NCBI GenBank assembly: GCA_947650285.1
Contig: CANTFL010001443.1
Location: 168,180 to 232,179, forward strand
Source: Hyaloperonospora brassicae
Lineage: Eukaryota > Oomycota > Peronosporomycetes > Peronosporales > Peronosporaceae
DNA length: 64,000 bases
Reading direction: 5' to 3'
Shown here: positions 11,415 to 21,093 of the stretch, in pieces
Layout of the letters: each line of letters begins with the position of its first letter
Position numbering within the stretch: position 1 is the first letter of the stretch
The notes under the pieces: generated by a model
Told to the model about the DNA's origin: nothing
Database searches by the model: none
What the model saw: the letters and a program-made list of their open reading frames with translations, nothing else
Program-made: the position numbers and the translations under genes

Positions 11415-12297
11415 CTAAATGAGCGAAGTCGGTCCAGTCGTGTCCTCGATCTTGTGATCAGCTGGTTGTGGACGGGCTTCGTAAACGCACTCAACCACGC
11501 CGTGACGCCACTAAACACACAAGACACGTGCAGCAGCTTCGTGTCACTTGTCAAGCCTCGACCGATCGAAGGTTACTAGCGCACGCACCTTTTTGCTTTC
11601 TCCTTTCAGCCCAATATAATAGATCTTCGTTTCATTTTCTCCGTAGCTGCCCTCGATATAGAGCGTCACACTGCTGACACCTTGGAATTTGCGCACCCTA
11701 CAGCAACTGTTAGCAATGACACTCCTCTTTCTCCTCGCTGGAAACAACAACGACGTGAACGTACTGAAGCGGGTAGTCAACACTCGCCAAGTCGTCCTCG
11801 ACCAGGTCCAATCGCTGCTGAGCGGGCAGCTCATTCGCATTGGCGAATTCAATGTCTTCTCGATTCGTGAACCTTTAACAACGTCACCACAGTAACATGA
11901 GATATTTCGCCGTGCCGGTCTCCCGTGAGAGCAAAGACGTGCCCTACAGTCTCACTGCCCTAGGATGAGTCCCATCACCCACAAAGCCAGAGATACAGAT
12001 GGACTTGATACTAACAGCCTCTGTGAAGGGAATAAACACAATCATCTCTGGGTCGTCGTCGTTGCTGGCCAAAAAGCGCGAACGGTCTTGACGTTCGTGG
12101 AACGGTTTGAAGGGGTTTGCAACTGCTAGCGGATCCAGTGCATTGAGTACCCGCAACTTGCTGGTGTCGATGTACGGATAGAGAGAATCTCCATTGGCAT
12201 CGTTCGCCTCTTCACTGTGGTCGTGGTCGTGACTGTGGTCGTGGCTGTTGTCGTGGCCGCCGCCAAGTGCTGCGTGTTCGTCGTGGCAGTGCTGCAT
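11415..12297 (-). CDS. PITHD1: PITH domain protein, four exons (220 aa)
   Basis: Exons 12297-11948, 11872-11765, 11697-11589 and 11510-11415, separated by introns of 75, 67 and 78 nt with GT...AG ends (GTAGGG, GTACGT, GTGCGT donors), give one continuous frame. The product starts with a His-rich stretch (HDHSHDHDHSEE) and runs through the whole PITH domain: YPYIDTSKLRVLNAL, FKPFHERQDRSRFLASNDDD, IVFIPFTEAVSIKSI, TLYIEGSYGENETKIYYIGL and the C-terminal YEARPQPADHK block. It matches PITHD1 in order and length (human about 211 aa). The PITH domain is also the C-terminal module of TXNL1 and binds the proteasome. PITHD1 itself is a small soluble protein. The ATG at 12297 fits the His-rich start of the family, and an upstream in-frame ATG at 12330 would add 11 residues. 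Confidence 0.93.
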
Positions 12298-12362
12298 CTC
12301 GAGAAGAGCTTGTGGAACCAATACTGGCACTGATTGGCTGAAAAGAATGCGAGATCCACAAA
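12298..12362. promoter_or_regulatory. very short bidirectional promoter, PITHD1 / RCC1 gene
   Basis: Only 65 bases (32 if PITHD1 starts at 12330) separate the two divergent ATGs. The stretch contains TGATTGGCTG at about 12331-12340, an inverted CCAAT box, midway between them. Confidence 0.45.
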
Positions 12363-13618
12363 ATGGAGTGCGTATGCATCTCCGCGGCGAGGTCCCGTCA
12401 TGGCGTGTTTGACGAATGTATCTCGCCAGTAAGTCAGACGTTTGTCGCGGTCGATGGTGGCGACACGTTCACAATTGGCATTGCAAGTCCTCGTGGAGAC
12501 GTAGTTGGATGGGGCCGCGCGTTCTACGGCGAGTTGCCGACCGGATCCGTTCAGCGATGCAAATTGGTGGCTTGTGGCTCGAATCACGTCGTGGTACTGA
12601 CCCTTTCAGGCCAAGTCATGGCGTGGGGCTGGAACCGGTTTGGTCAAGTCACAATGGCAGTAGCAAATGATTGCGTGCGTGTTCCAGTCGTCGTGAAGTT
12701 CTCGCCTGCATCGATTCCTTCGTCGCCTGTGCGGATCGTACAAGTAGCTGCAGGAGGGACGCACTCGCTAGCCATTGACACTTGTGGACGCGTCTGGACG
12801 TGGGGATCCAATTCGTATGGACAACTGGGCATTGGATCGAAAACGGGACAGCTTTGTGCCCCAACGCGTATAGCGTTGAGTGCCCGTGTCCACCACATGG
12901 CTGCGGGATGGGCGCACAGTGCGTTGGTCTCCATAGCAGGCGAGGTATTCACTTTCGGTTGGGGGCTGTACAACCAGCTCGGCCACGGGTCTATCCAGGA
13001 CGAGTCTGTGCCTGTTGCTGTAGACGCTCTCTATGGACTCGACAGCGAAGTCGTGCAGGTTGCGTGCGGCAACTGGCACACAGCAGGTAAACTATTGATG
13101 TGTAGCTTGGCGCATGTTGCAAAGTCTTTTGCTTGAATGTCGATGACTGTCGCATGTCCCCAGCTTTGACTGCGTCCGGTGACGTATACACGTGGGGATG
13201 GGGAAAAGACGGTCAACTGGTAGGTTCTTGATGCAGCTTGTTGTTGCCACTAATCGATGACGTGTGCATTGACGCGACCTCGTACCAGGGTCCCGAAAGC
13301 TCTGTCGCAACACAAGTGCTCCCGCGCGTCGTGAACGTACTGTCAAGTCCAGGAACAAGCGAATCCATCCAGGACGTGACGTCGATTGCGTGTGGCAGCC
13401 GCTTTACCATTGCGTTGCTTCAAGACGGCTCTGTCCAATGGTGGGGCGTAAGATCAGCGCGAAGCGGACCGCACAGCGTCATAACACGTCAGGAGTCAGC
13501 GCTGCATGGGGAAGGGTACGTACCTCAAGACGGACGGCGTATTTGCAAGGTGGCCGCTGGCAACTCGCATGCTATTCTTCTGCTAGAGACGAGAAGAGAG
13601 CATGCACAGCAAGAGTAG
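12363..13618 (+). CDS. RCC1-repeat (beta-propeller) protein, three exons (369 aa)
   Basis: Exons 12363-13086, 13164-13219 and 13289-13618, with introns of 77 and 69 nt (GTAAAC...CCCAG and GTAGGT...ACCAG), give one frame of 370 codons including the stop. RCC1 repeats are clear: VVACG-like [134 protein letters not shown], and a final VAAGNSHAILLL. This is close to a full seven-bladed propeller. No accessory domain (FYVE, HECT, BTB) is fused, so the partner and role (GTPase exchange, scaffolding) cannot be inferred. It is divergent from PITHD1. Confidence 0.9.
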
Positions 13619-13803
13619 GCATTGTCGACGCGCAACAATGGAATGTTGTTGTATTAAGCAACAAACATTTTACACGGCATCAAGCTTCTTGAATTGGCAA
13701 GGAAAGCTGTTGAGTGGCAACCACCAGCTTCTTCGTCACGACCCAAGAGTGCCAAGGGGTAGTGAAGAGGTACGTCATTGAGCTCTTCCGCTAAGAGACC
13801 GCA

Positions 13804-14175
13804 TTACATGACGGTACAGCCACAGACTCCACAGGCACCCGCGGATTCCTCAGGCTTTTTCGCTTTCTTCTTCTCCTTCTTCTTCTCCTCCTTGGACGCC
13901 TTCCACTCCTCCTTCATCTTCTTTCCCTTGGCCACACTGTCGTTCTTGTAGCCCTCCACCGTGCTCGCCACTTTGGCCGTGAGGTCCTTGGCGTCCTCCA
14001 CCACGTGTCGCGTCTTGTCCTTGATCTTGTCCGCGGCGCCAGCGTTTGCTTTCGGTGCGGCGTTCCATGCCACGTGCTCTTCCTTCTTCGCGTGCTTCGT
14101 GGCACTGACGGGCTTGGACGCGCGCGGAGGCTCTTGGCCAGGCACAGGCGCAGCGTTCCAGGGCGAGTCCGACAT
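13804..14175 (-). CDS. small lysine-rich protein with W-x-x-x-P modules and CaaX box (123 aa)
   Basis: I start at MSDSPWNAAP because the neighbouring paralogue begins with the same pattern, and the 45 extra upstream in-frame codons look non-coding. Two W-N-A-A-P modules (near residues 5 and 35) are followed by a helical stretch (KIKDKTRHVVEDAKDLTAKV) and a run of Lys/Glu. The end is GACGVCGCTVM-stop: Gly/Cys-rich with a terminal C-a-a-X of the farnesyl type (CTVM) and extra cysteines that could be palmitoylated. This suggests a lipidated, membrane-attached protein of unknown function. It is arranged in tandem, same strand, with the 14495 gene. Confidence 0.8.
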   Translation of the reverse strand: MSDSPWNAAPVPGQEPPRASKPVSATKHAKKEEHVAWNAAPKANAGAADKIKDKTRHVVEDAKDLTAKVASTVEGYKNDSVAKGKKMKEEWKASKEEKKKEKKKAKKPEESAGACGVCGCTVM

Positions 14176-14494
14176 CGTGTGCGAGTCGAATACGGGAGTG
14201 CGTTTGAGTGAGTGAATATGTGAGTGGGTGACAATCGACGAGTGAGCTCGAAGATCGAGGGCGAACTGATTTAAATTGAGGTGGAGAACACGGTTTAGGT
14301 CGGTGCTCAAGACGCAACAACAAGTCCGAAAAACTGAATCACGCGCTTCACATTATTGGGGTCAGCTATAGGTTCAAAGACGCCGAAAGTCACGTCGGAC
14401 GCAATCAACAGCTGGCGCTTTGGCTGAGTTCTGCGACACTTTTTGCCTCAAAGAGCAGGTCCGCAATCAGCGTAGGCACCTGAGCAAAGAACAA
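14176..14494. other. intergenic between tandem paralogues
   Basis: About 320 bases: the promoter of the small CaaX gene and the 3' flank of the large one. I see no conserved site. Confidence 0.4.
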
Positions 14495-16303
14495 TTACTG
14501 GATACTGCAACCGCCAATGCCACAGGCACCACAAGCTCCGGGCACATCGGCTGGTCTAGTTATAGCCGCCTCCACGCTCGGGGCCTTCTTGGGGTGTGCC
14601 ACGCTGTTAGCTTCGTAGCTGGCGACGCCATCAAACGCGTTCGCGATAGCCTTCTTGTCAATCGTAGAATCCTTGGAAACAACCTCTGTGGCTATGACAA
14701 CCCCCTTGGCGGCCGCTACAGGCGTCTCCTTCGTCACATTTGTCGTCTTGTCATCAACAATGGCGTGCTTCTGGACTACCCCCGCTTTCTTTGCGGGCTC
14801 CGTCGACTTCTTCACCGTACCAGCTTTAACCTCTTCTCGGACTGGAGTCGCATTCCAGGTCGATGACGAAGACGGTGTATCCTTCTCTGCCGCGACGGCA
14901 ACCTCCTTAGCCGGAGGCGTGATGGGTTCAACCTTTTTGGCTTCGGCAAAAGCTGCAGGTTTCTGCTTGCCCGAGTCCTCCGTGATGGGGACGTCCGTTT
15001 TCAGTACACCCTCTTCAACAGGCGTAGTATTCCATGCACTTGTCGACGGGGCATCTTCTGTAACATGTACCTTCACCATCGACTTGGAAGCCGCCGCCGC
15101 AGGATCGGACGTATCGGGGACAGCAGGTTTAGCCGCCTTCACTACCGAAACAAGCCTGGCTACCGTGGCTGGCGTAACCTCATCTCGAACGGGCGCTGGG
15201 GTGCAGAGAGTGGCTTCGCTCTTTTCAGTCTGCGTTGGTGCCACAGTCCATGCACTTGAAGTCTCCGAAGAGGCTTTGTCGATGCAAGATGACTCCTCCT
15301 CCGCTTTAGCCACAGCAGGATCTGACACGGAGGAATCTCCCACTACCGTATTTGCCACTGATGGATCTGCCACCGCGGCGTCCGCCGCCGCAGGGTCTGC
15401 CACGGCAGGGCATACCACGGCAGCTTTTGTCGCAGACCCTGCCGTCTCTGTAGCACTGACGGACTCTTTCGGCATGTTGCCCACCTCTGTTGCAGCAGGA
15501 GGGGCCTCCTCCTGAACAGACTCGGTCGTCCACGAACCGTCCGACGTCGAAACGGAAGTCCCTTCATCTGCTGCTTCGTTGTGCAAAACAACAAACTCGT
15601 CGACCATCGGAGCAGGTGGATCCATGACAGATGTTACAGCAACTGGCGAGTCACCGAGAGAATCATCCGAAACTTCAGCTTCCTCCGCACTGCTCTCCTC
15701 TTCAGCTGCAGGCTCTACCACAGCAGGCTTCGATTCAGCTTTTGCCTGGACAGGCGCAGTCGTCCATGCACTCGCAGATGCTTCCTCCACCGTCTCTGCA
15801 CCAGTCGTATCATCGTCAATCTGTTTCCGCACTTTTGACTCGTCATGCTTCACATTCGACTCCTTCACTTCTTCACCAGCTTCTCCATCATCAGGAGCAC
15901 ACACCTCCTTTGCCAATGCAGACGACGTCTCCTTGACCTCCTCCGCCGCTACAGGGACAGCAGACGTCCACGCTGACGGTGGCGGCGTCTGTTCAGCCTC
16001 AACGACAGGAGGCACCGCCCAAACCGATGATGATGCAGCGCGCTTCTCAGCCGACTCTACTTTACTTGCTGGCTCAAACGCTGCGGCCAAGACTGGCGTC
16101 GACTCTTCTTTGCTCGGTACATCCTTCACCGCAGCATGGCTGGCTGAATCTGGCTCAGGTTCCGTCTCCGTGGGCAACGAAGACTTGACAGGGGATTTGA
16201 ACGGGTTCCTGGTCTGAAAAGGAGACACGGCCCACGGGGTGGCCGACTCGGGGCTTACTGCGGGCGCCACGTTCCACGGACTGCTGCTGTTCTCGGAGCT
16301 CAT
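14495..16303 (-). CDS. large Ala/Glu-rich W-x-x-x-P repeat protein with CaaX box (602 aa)
   Basis: It starts MSSENSSSPWNVAP, parallel to the small paralogue at 13804. The open frame extends 38 codons further upstream without resemblance. Along the protein there are about nine copies of a short module around a tryptophan ([S/T]-x-W-[N/T/A]-x-x-P-V; for example PWNVAPAV, PWAVSPFQ, SAWTTAPVQ, SAWTVAPTQ, SAWNTTPVEE, STWNATPVRE), spaced by acidic, Ala/Val/Ser-rich low-complexity linkers that include an A-D-P/A-x repeat. The C-terminus is GACGACGIGGCSIQ-stop, the same Gly/Cys tail as the small paralogue, ending in CSIQ, a CaaX with Q (farnesyl type). It is probably a lipid-anchored, otherwise disordered scaffold. 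No catalytic domain was seen. Confidence 0.8.
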   Translation of the reverse strand: MSSENSSSPWNVAPAVSPESATPWAVSPFQTRNPFKSPVKSSLPTETEPEPDSASHAAVKDVPSKEESTPVLAAAFEPASKVESAEKRAASSSVWAVPPVVEAEQTPPPSAWTSAVPVAAEEVKETSSALAKEVCAPDDGEAGEEVKESNVKHDESKVRKQIDDDTTGAETVEEASASAWTTAPVQAKAESKPAVVEPAAEEESSAEEAEVSDDSLGDSPVAVTSVMDPPAPMVDEFVVLHNEAADEGTSVSTSDGSWTTESVQEEAPPAATEVGNMPKESVSATETAGSATKAAVVCPAVADPAAADAAVADPSVANTVVGDSSVSDPAVAKAEEESSCIDKASSETSSAWTVAPTQTEKSEATLCTPAPVRDEVTPATVARLVSVVKAAKPAVPDTSDPAAAASKSMVKVHVTEDAPSTSAWNTTPVEEGVLKTDVPITEDSGKQKPAAFAEAKKVEPITPPAKEVAVAAEKDTPSSSSTWNATPVREEVKAGTVKKSTEPAKKAGVVQKHAIVDDKTTNVTKETPVAAAKGVVIATEVVSKDSTIDKKAIANAFDGVASYEANSVAHPKKAPSVEAAITRPADVPGACGACGIGGCSIQ

Positions 16304-17334
16304 GCTACTAAACGAGTGGTGCTTCTTGACGTGTTTGTGTACTGCAAACATTTCCAGCCACAAGAAGACACACACACGACACACCCGCGCACAGCCGTGA
16401 GTACGTTTAGACGACAACGAGGGTCGACGTGAGCGACGGCGGTACGGTCACTAGGGGAAAAGCGGCGGCGGTCCAAAGCGTCTGTGTCCCGCGTTCGCTC
16501 CGCCGCGCTCGGCGTCTGTTGAACACGACTCGACGACACGTTGTCGCGGGACGCACCTTGCTTGTCGCGGGGCAGGAGGAAGCACTGTGGGTCGCAGAGT
16601 CGTTGCAGCGCGCTCCTCTCTTGGTGTGGGCGAAGCGCTGGAGGTGCACCGGGGATAGTTCCAAATGACTTGAAGGGGCGGGCGCCCTGAGCACGAAGCG
16701 GCAGCCACCTGCTTTTCTTATGTATTTTTTCGGGTTTTTTTCCCGCTAAGTGCGGACGGAGAAATCAGGAGGCTTGTATTGGGAGTAGATAGCGCTTCTG
16801 GCCGACGCTGTGGTTTCGACCGGACCGCGGGCAAGGTAGACGGTCAGTGCCGGGTCGAGATTGCCGAGGTTTGAAGAAGGACCCGCGAGCTACGGGTTTC
16901 GTTTCACCGCCAGGATGCGCTTGCGCGAAGTTAGCACCTTATCAGAGAATACCCTTATACAAGCACACACACAGATGGGTGCACACCTTTTTACAAGAGT
17001 GGCATTTTCATAAGTAATTTTTACGTTGTCGATATGATGGCGAAGAAACGATCAGTTTCGCCACACCCTTCTGGTTTCTCTTGCTTCTTATTACACTCAC
17101 CCATCTCTACGAGAGACAACTTTGTGCCCAATTTTTACAGCGAGTCTTATAAAAAGTCTCTTACAGAGAGGTCTGAAAGAAAGAAAATGCATAAAATTTT
17201 AAAGCGTGGCCCTTCGATTATTAGGAAATGTGACGTTTTTCTACCATATGAAGTCTCATGTCGAGCTGTTTCGCCCTAGCGTACCGGTTCTTGCAAATAA
17301 CCGACGACATCTTATCCAGATCTGACTGTATGAT
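16304..17334. other. intergenic, nothing recognised
   Basis: Upstream region of the large CaaX gene followed by AT-rich sequence. Short ORFs only (up to 95 codons), with no domain or repeat. Confidence 0.45.
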
Positions 17335-17559
17335 TCACGTGTCCTCATCTGAGCGCATGAAGTACGAACGCAAAAGCAGGCAGCACTTTAGTGCTTCTTT
17401 TGCACTGACAGGCGCTTGATCTTCGTCGCTTTCGACTTCCGCGGGCTCCACTTCTGCTTCAATCAGAGCTTCATGTTCTTCGTGAATCTGCTCGTGTACC
17501 TCGATTTTGACATAATCATCCACGCTAACGGCTACACCAGGCTTTTGAAACATATGAGC
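17335..17559 (-). pseudogene. 3' half of a host gene split by the composite retrotransposon
   Basis: The frame ends VSAKEALKCCLLLRSYFMRSDEDT-stop and includes a very acidic stretch (EVHEQIHEEHEALIEAEVEP). It runs up to the 5-bp duplication CAGAT. If 17565-33303 is removed and one CAGAT kept, the minus-strand frame continues without a break into the stretch at 33304 and above (FKQDCCDLAHMFQKPGVAV). So this is the C-terminal end of an exon interrupted by the insertion. Family unknown; helical, acidic. Confidence 0.65.
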
Positions 17560-17564
17560 CAGAT
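17560..17564. repeat. target-site duplication CAGAT, left
   Basis: It directly precedes TGTAACGGGG, the outer end of the left LTR. The same five bases follow the outer end of the right LTR at 33299-33303. Five bases is the usual size for Ty3/Gypsy integration. Confidence 0.75.
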
Positions 17565-17967
17565 TGTAACGGGGTTGAAACGGGACACACCCTTGCGTGA
17601 ACTTAACGCAAAGGCTTGGGTGCCCCGACAGACGTACACGAGGGAAACGAGGAAGCGTAGATAAGGGAAAAGTAAAACTGTTATATTAATATAATTATGT
17701 CTTTCAACTACTGTCTCTCTGTTTGACTTAACTTAATTATGCTAATATAACTGAGTGTATGGTGACGTCTCGTCACCACTCATTGCGCGCGTCCTGCGGC
17801 GATTGGTGGGTTGATATCATCAAGATATCAACCAATGACACAGACTCTTTGGTCGACCCTTCAATATCACCACTTCGGTGATATTGTTAAAAGAATATCC
17901 GACGTAATATTCTTTATTGTCACTTTCCTTAAAGCGACAATTCCATGTAACGGGCTGCCCCGTTACA
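17565..17967 (-). repeat. type-1 LTR (3' LTR of element B)
   Basis: Bounded by TGTAACGGGG and CCCCGTTACA. It contains stem-loops GTTGATATC/GATATCAAC (17810-17832), CAATATCACC/GGTGATATTG, CCCTTGCGT/ACGCAAGGG and GGTGACG/CGTCACC. The same LTR type recurs at 25287 (inverted) and 63366. Compared with them it carries about 11 extra bases near its outer end. Confidence 0.88.
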
Positions 17968-17979
17968 TCACCCCCCTTA
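17968..17979 (-). other. polypurine tract of element B
   Basis: Read on the minus strand, TTAAGGGGGGTGA sits immediately before TGTAACGGGG. This is where plus-strand DNA synthesis is primed in LTR elements. Its position proves that gag-pol on the minus strand is the sense direction of B. Confidence 0.75.
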
Positions 17980-18082
17980 ACTGATAGTCACCGTGTGACT
18001 ATCGAAAATGTGGTGGCCACCCGTTGGTCACCATTGGGACAGGGAGCACTTGTTGGGTCCGTTCCATTTACTTTCCGCTTGA

Positions 18083-18111
18083 CCTCGCATAGTTAACATG
18101 TCTATGCGAGG
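18083..18111 (+). promoter_or_regulatory. stem-loop enclosing the start codon of the antisense ORF
   Basis: Perfect 10-bp arms CCTCGCATAG (18083-18092) and CTATGCGAGG (18102-18111) with a 9-base loop that holds the ATG at 18098. The arms recur in element C (around 32717-32744, where the loop has the same ATG) and in the third copy (63873-63901, loop TAAGCATGT). It could hide the start codon in RNA or simply be one of the many stem-loops of this family. Confidence 0.6.
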
Positions 18112-19654
18112 CGACTCAAGACCTGCACAGCCCGGTGCTGTGCCAGCCTCTGCGGCAGACGATTCGTCGTCTGCTGCTCTTTCTTCGCCTGCAGCAACAG
18201 GTGCTGCAGGTGCACGCGGTATCGCACCGCGTGCGCATGATGACCTCGACGTTGAGGTCATCTACTCTGGCGAGTCAGACGTGTCTGACTCGGGCAATGC
18301 TCCAGAGGCGTCTCGCTCACCGGCGACGCTCAGTATTCGCCAAGGCCACTGCCGAACGAACGGACTCGTGATTTGCATCACAGTCTGTTCGGCAGTGATG
18401 ACGATGATCAGGGTGGTGAGGAATATTATTCCTTACCACCGCCGGCTCGTGCGTCTTCGCAAGAGCGTGATGACGATGGCGTGAGCCGTCGTCAATCTGG
18501 GAGCCGTGGTACCAACAAAGGTACCACTGTGAAGCGTGATGAGCTGAAGCCGTGGCGTTTGCCCGAACGGCTCATTAATAGCTTGTCTCACGAGACAAGC
18601 CAACACCATCGAATACCCTTATTCGATGCGACTGAGCTTCACGTCTTGAGTCCCAGCGCGAAGAACTTTCGCGCTGAAGAAGATTTTTATCTCGATGTCT
18701 TTCTTAGACACCGATGGTAAAACGGCAACCAAAAGCGTGACAAAGCCTCGATTTTGGCTGCGTGGAACGCGTTCGTCCAAAACGTAAAGAATTTTGGACG
18801 AGAAGGGTGGCTCAAGAAACTTGAGGCGACACGCCTCAGGTTCGAAAAGCGAACGCCAACCGGTGCCAGGTACCGGTTGCACTATTTGTCGAGTGAGGCA
18901 GACATTCCTTGCCTCACATGGGGAGACCCTTGTGCGAGTTGTGTTGACAACTCGCAGCGTGCACATAGGGACGTGTATTCCCCAAGTTCGCCCTGGGGAA
19001 GGCAAACATCTCGAAGGAGATGCGTGACGCGATTGCAAACTTGCAATCCGTCTACAAGCGCCAAAAGCGCGTATTTGCCGATGGGCCCGAGGACTCATCG
19101 GATGGGTCTCGTCATACTGGCGGACGAGACCTTCAACATCCACCAACAGCTGAGAGCGGGGCTCCCAGCTGTTCCAAGAGGGTGGATACCCCCGCCACTG
19201 GACGAGGTAGCTCGTCCTTGATCCTGAATCGTCACGGTGATTCAAGATAGGCTCCACTAGGAAGCGTTGATCACCGTGAGCATCCACCAAAGGATGTGGT
19301 GGAGGAGGAAAGACCTCCTCCAGATGATTTGGTTCACCATCTCGACCCTTACGAGATGGATCGCGCAAATCAATGAATTGCGCGATGACTTGAAGCACGA
19401 GCGCGGCCGGCGCTACGCTTTGACAGATACCGTGCGGAAGAACCGCAAGGATCACGAGGCTGATCGGGCGAGGGATCGCGCCGATTATGCCACAGCGCAG
19501 CTTTAGGTCGAGCGGGATGTCCGCTCCCTATTCGGCGAGCTGGCGACAGCTCGCGGGGAGATATCTCGGTTAAGTTCCGAGGTATCATATCTGCGCGACC
19601 AGACGAATCGTCTGGAGGGCGAACGCAAGAACTTGATGGATGTTCTTGATCGAG
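18098..19654 (+). pseudogene. antisense ORF (aORF) of element B, decayed
   Basis: It starts MSMRGDSRPAQPG on the strand opposite to gag-pol. In order: a Ser/Ala/Asp-rich N-terminus; a conserved central domain (KPWRLPERLINSLSHETSQ, LSPSAKNFRAEEDFYLDVF, ILAAWNAFVQNVKNFGREGW); a segment MRDAIANLQSVYKRQKRVFA; then a coiled-coil tail (INELRDDLKHERGRRYAL, SYLRDQTNRLEGERKN). It is broken by frameshifts near 18370, 19000 and 19250 and by stops at 18718 and 19504. Element C carries the homologous protein at 32729-31133, and the coiled-coil part is conserved at the amino-acid level (ELR-x-D, RR-x-AL, AQL, ER, EL-x-TAR) despite clear DNA divergence, so it was a real protein. No family was recognised. 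The end is fused in frame to inverted integrase sequence by the local inversion at 19655. Confidence 0.7.
19104..19272 (-). pseudogene. chromodomain of element B pol, antisense to the aORF
   Basis: On the minus strand the frame reads QRFLVEPILNHRDDSGS, SYLVQWRGYPPSWNSWEP and LVDVEGLVRQYDETH, a canonical chromodomain with its aromatic cage positions (F, W, W). It belongs to the C-terminus of a chromovirus-type integrase, which targets insertion by binding histone marks. It lies fully inside the aORF on the other strand. A Pro-rich linker (FPPPPHPLV) precedes it. Confidence 0.75.
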
Positions 19655-20474
19655 GATATGTCCACTCGTTTTCGAGTTGGAGCGAATTCCTACCCATGGT
19701 GGAATTCGCCATCAATAATTCGGTGCATGCTACCACACAGCACACACCGTTTTACGTGAATGGCCTACGCCATCCACGTGTGCCCGCCCTTCTCGAGTAT
19801 GACTCTTGGATAAGGGGGTGAGGGACTCGCTCGGGCAAAAAACCGTTTTGGCTCTTGCTCATCACGTGTCGACGCTACCGTCGTCACGAATGATGCCGAT
19901 GTCGATCAAGTCGACATCGATGAAGAAGATCACCTCAATAATAGCGATGACGCTATTATTGACTCGGATGATGATGACGATGCTGGTATATTCAGCATCG
20001 TCAACGATTATGCCAGCGAGAAAGAAGACAACATCGCTGAAGAAGAGAGCGATCTCTTAGCAGTGCGCAAGAAGCGCACTGAAAGACAGAACATAGAGTC
20101 AGCAGAGAACTTCCTGCTGACTCGAGAAGCGGTAGTCCGTTTCGTTCAGGACTCCATCGCAAATGCGGTGGACCGTCAGAAACGGAACGCAGACAAGAAT
20201 GGAAGAGCAAATGCTCTTTCATTTAATGTTAATGACCTAGTACTACTGTCTACGGTAAACTTACCTGGACATGCCGTCACTAGTGTCGGCAGTAGTTTAC
20301 TACTGCCGAAGCACATTGGACCATTTCGTGTGTTGCATCGCAAGGGCAATGCATACACACTCAAATTGCCACGTAAGATGCGCATGCATCCTACGTTTTA
20401 CGTGGGGAGGCTCAGGCCGTACTGTCAGTGCGAGCCTTCTTCTTCCGATGAAGATAGCCCCCAGGATCTCTTCG
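19655..20474 (+). pseudogene. integrase C-terminus and GPY/F module of element B, locally inverted
   Basis: The plus strand reads GYVHSFSSWSEFLPMVEFAI, NNSVHATTQHTPFYVNG, then an acidic linker, then FVQDSIANAVDRQKRNADK and KHIGPFRVLHRKGNAYTLKL (GPY/F module). This is the continuation of the integrase whose catalytic part is on the minus strand just to the right, so this piece is in the wrong orientation. At the left edge it is fused to the aORF coiled coil. At the right edge, minus-strand sequence resembles the missing aORF tail (compare AGYLRSRKR in C). Both edges therefore fit one simple inversion of about 0.8 kb. Confidence 0.75.
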
Positions 20475-21061
20475 AGGACACGGTTCGCACGTTTTGTCTG
20501 ACCATCTGTTTCCGGATGGTCAGAAGTAGACATCTTCAATCGTGTTCCCAATGTGCGGGACACGGTTTGCCAAAATGCCGCCGTGAACCGAGGGTCACGG
20601 TCAAATACGAGTTCACGGGGTAACCCATGGAGTCTCGAGACCGTGTCAAGAAAGACACGAGCACAACCTTGAGCCTTGATCGACTCAGGGACAGCAGCAA
20701 GATGGACCATCTTGCTGAACCGGTCAACAAACACAAGAATACCATTATTCTTGTGAGCGTCTTCGGGAAAACCGAAGACGAAGTCCATTGAAACGGACTG
20801 CCAGCATTCTGTCGGAACAGGCAGAGGCTGCAATGGCGCACGGTATGAAGGACTAGGCTTCACCCGTTGACAAACCTCGCAAGCACGTATGTACTTGCGG
20901 AAAAACTGATACTGGCGTGGCCAGTAAAAGTCACGACTTACCGTGAGGTAAGCCTTTTCTCTCCCACGATGACCAACTGTTGGGGCATCGTGACACTCGT
21001 ACATGATGCGTAAACTCAAATCATGATACGGGAACGACGACACGAGGCGTGTCGTCGGCAA
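20475..21061 (-). pseudogene. integrase zinc-binding and catalytic core of element B
   Basis: In order: H2C2 zinc region (YECHDAPTVGHRGREKAYL, CEVCQRV), then the DDE core with SMDFVFGFPED, VFDRDPRFTAAFW and HPETDGQTKRANRVLEE. The core is intact in this frame, but the protein is cut off at RVLEE by the inversion to the left. Confidence 0.85.
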
Positions 21062-21093
21062 CAGCTGTATAATATAACAGTCCGTTGCGTGTA

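Noticed and set aside
14176..14310. 45-codon N-terminal extension of the small CaaX protein
   Set aside because: Same argument as for the large paralogue.
13914..14323. Long Arg/Gly-rich alternate-frame ORFs over the small CaaX gene
   Set aside because: They are frame shadows of a lysine-rich coding sequence.
14655..16217. Ser/Ala-rich plus-strand ORFs of 212-286 codons over the large CaaX gene
   Set aside because: They are antisense shadows caused by its biased codon composition.
16304..16417. 38-codon N-terminal extension of the large CaaX protein
   Set aside because: The small paralogue aligns from the internal Met (MS...SPWN), and the extension has no counterpart.
17980..19220. Regularly spaced inverted repeats as a CRISPR array
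   Set aside because: Each stem is different and lies in coding sequence; there is no repeated unit.
18098..19221. The MSMRGDS ORF as the gag of a plus-strand element
   Set aside because: A separate gag with zinc knuckle exists on the other strand, and the PBS and polypurine tract positions show that the minus strand is sense for B.
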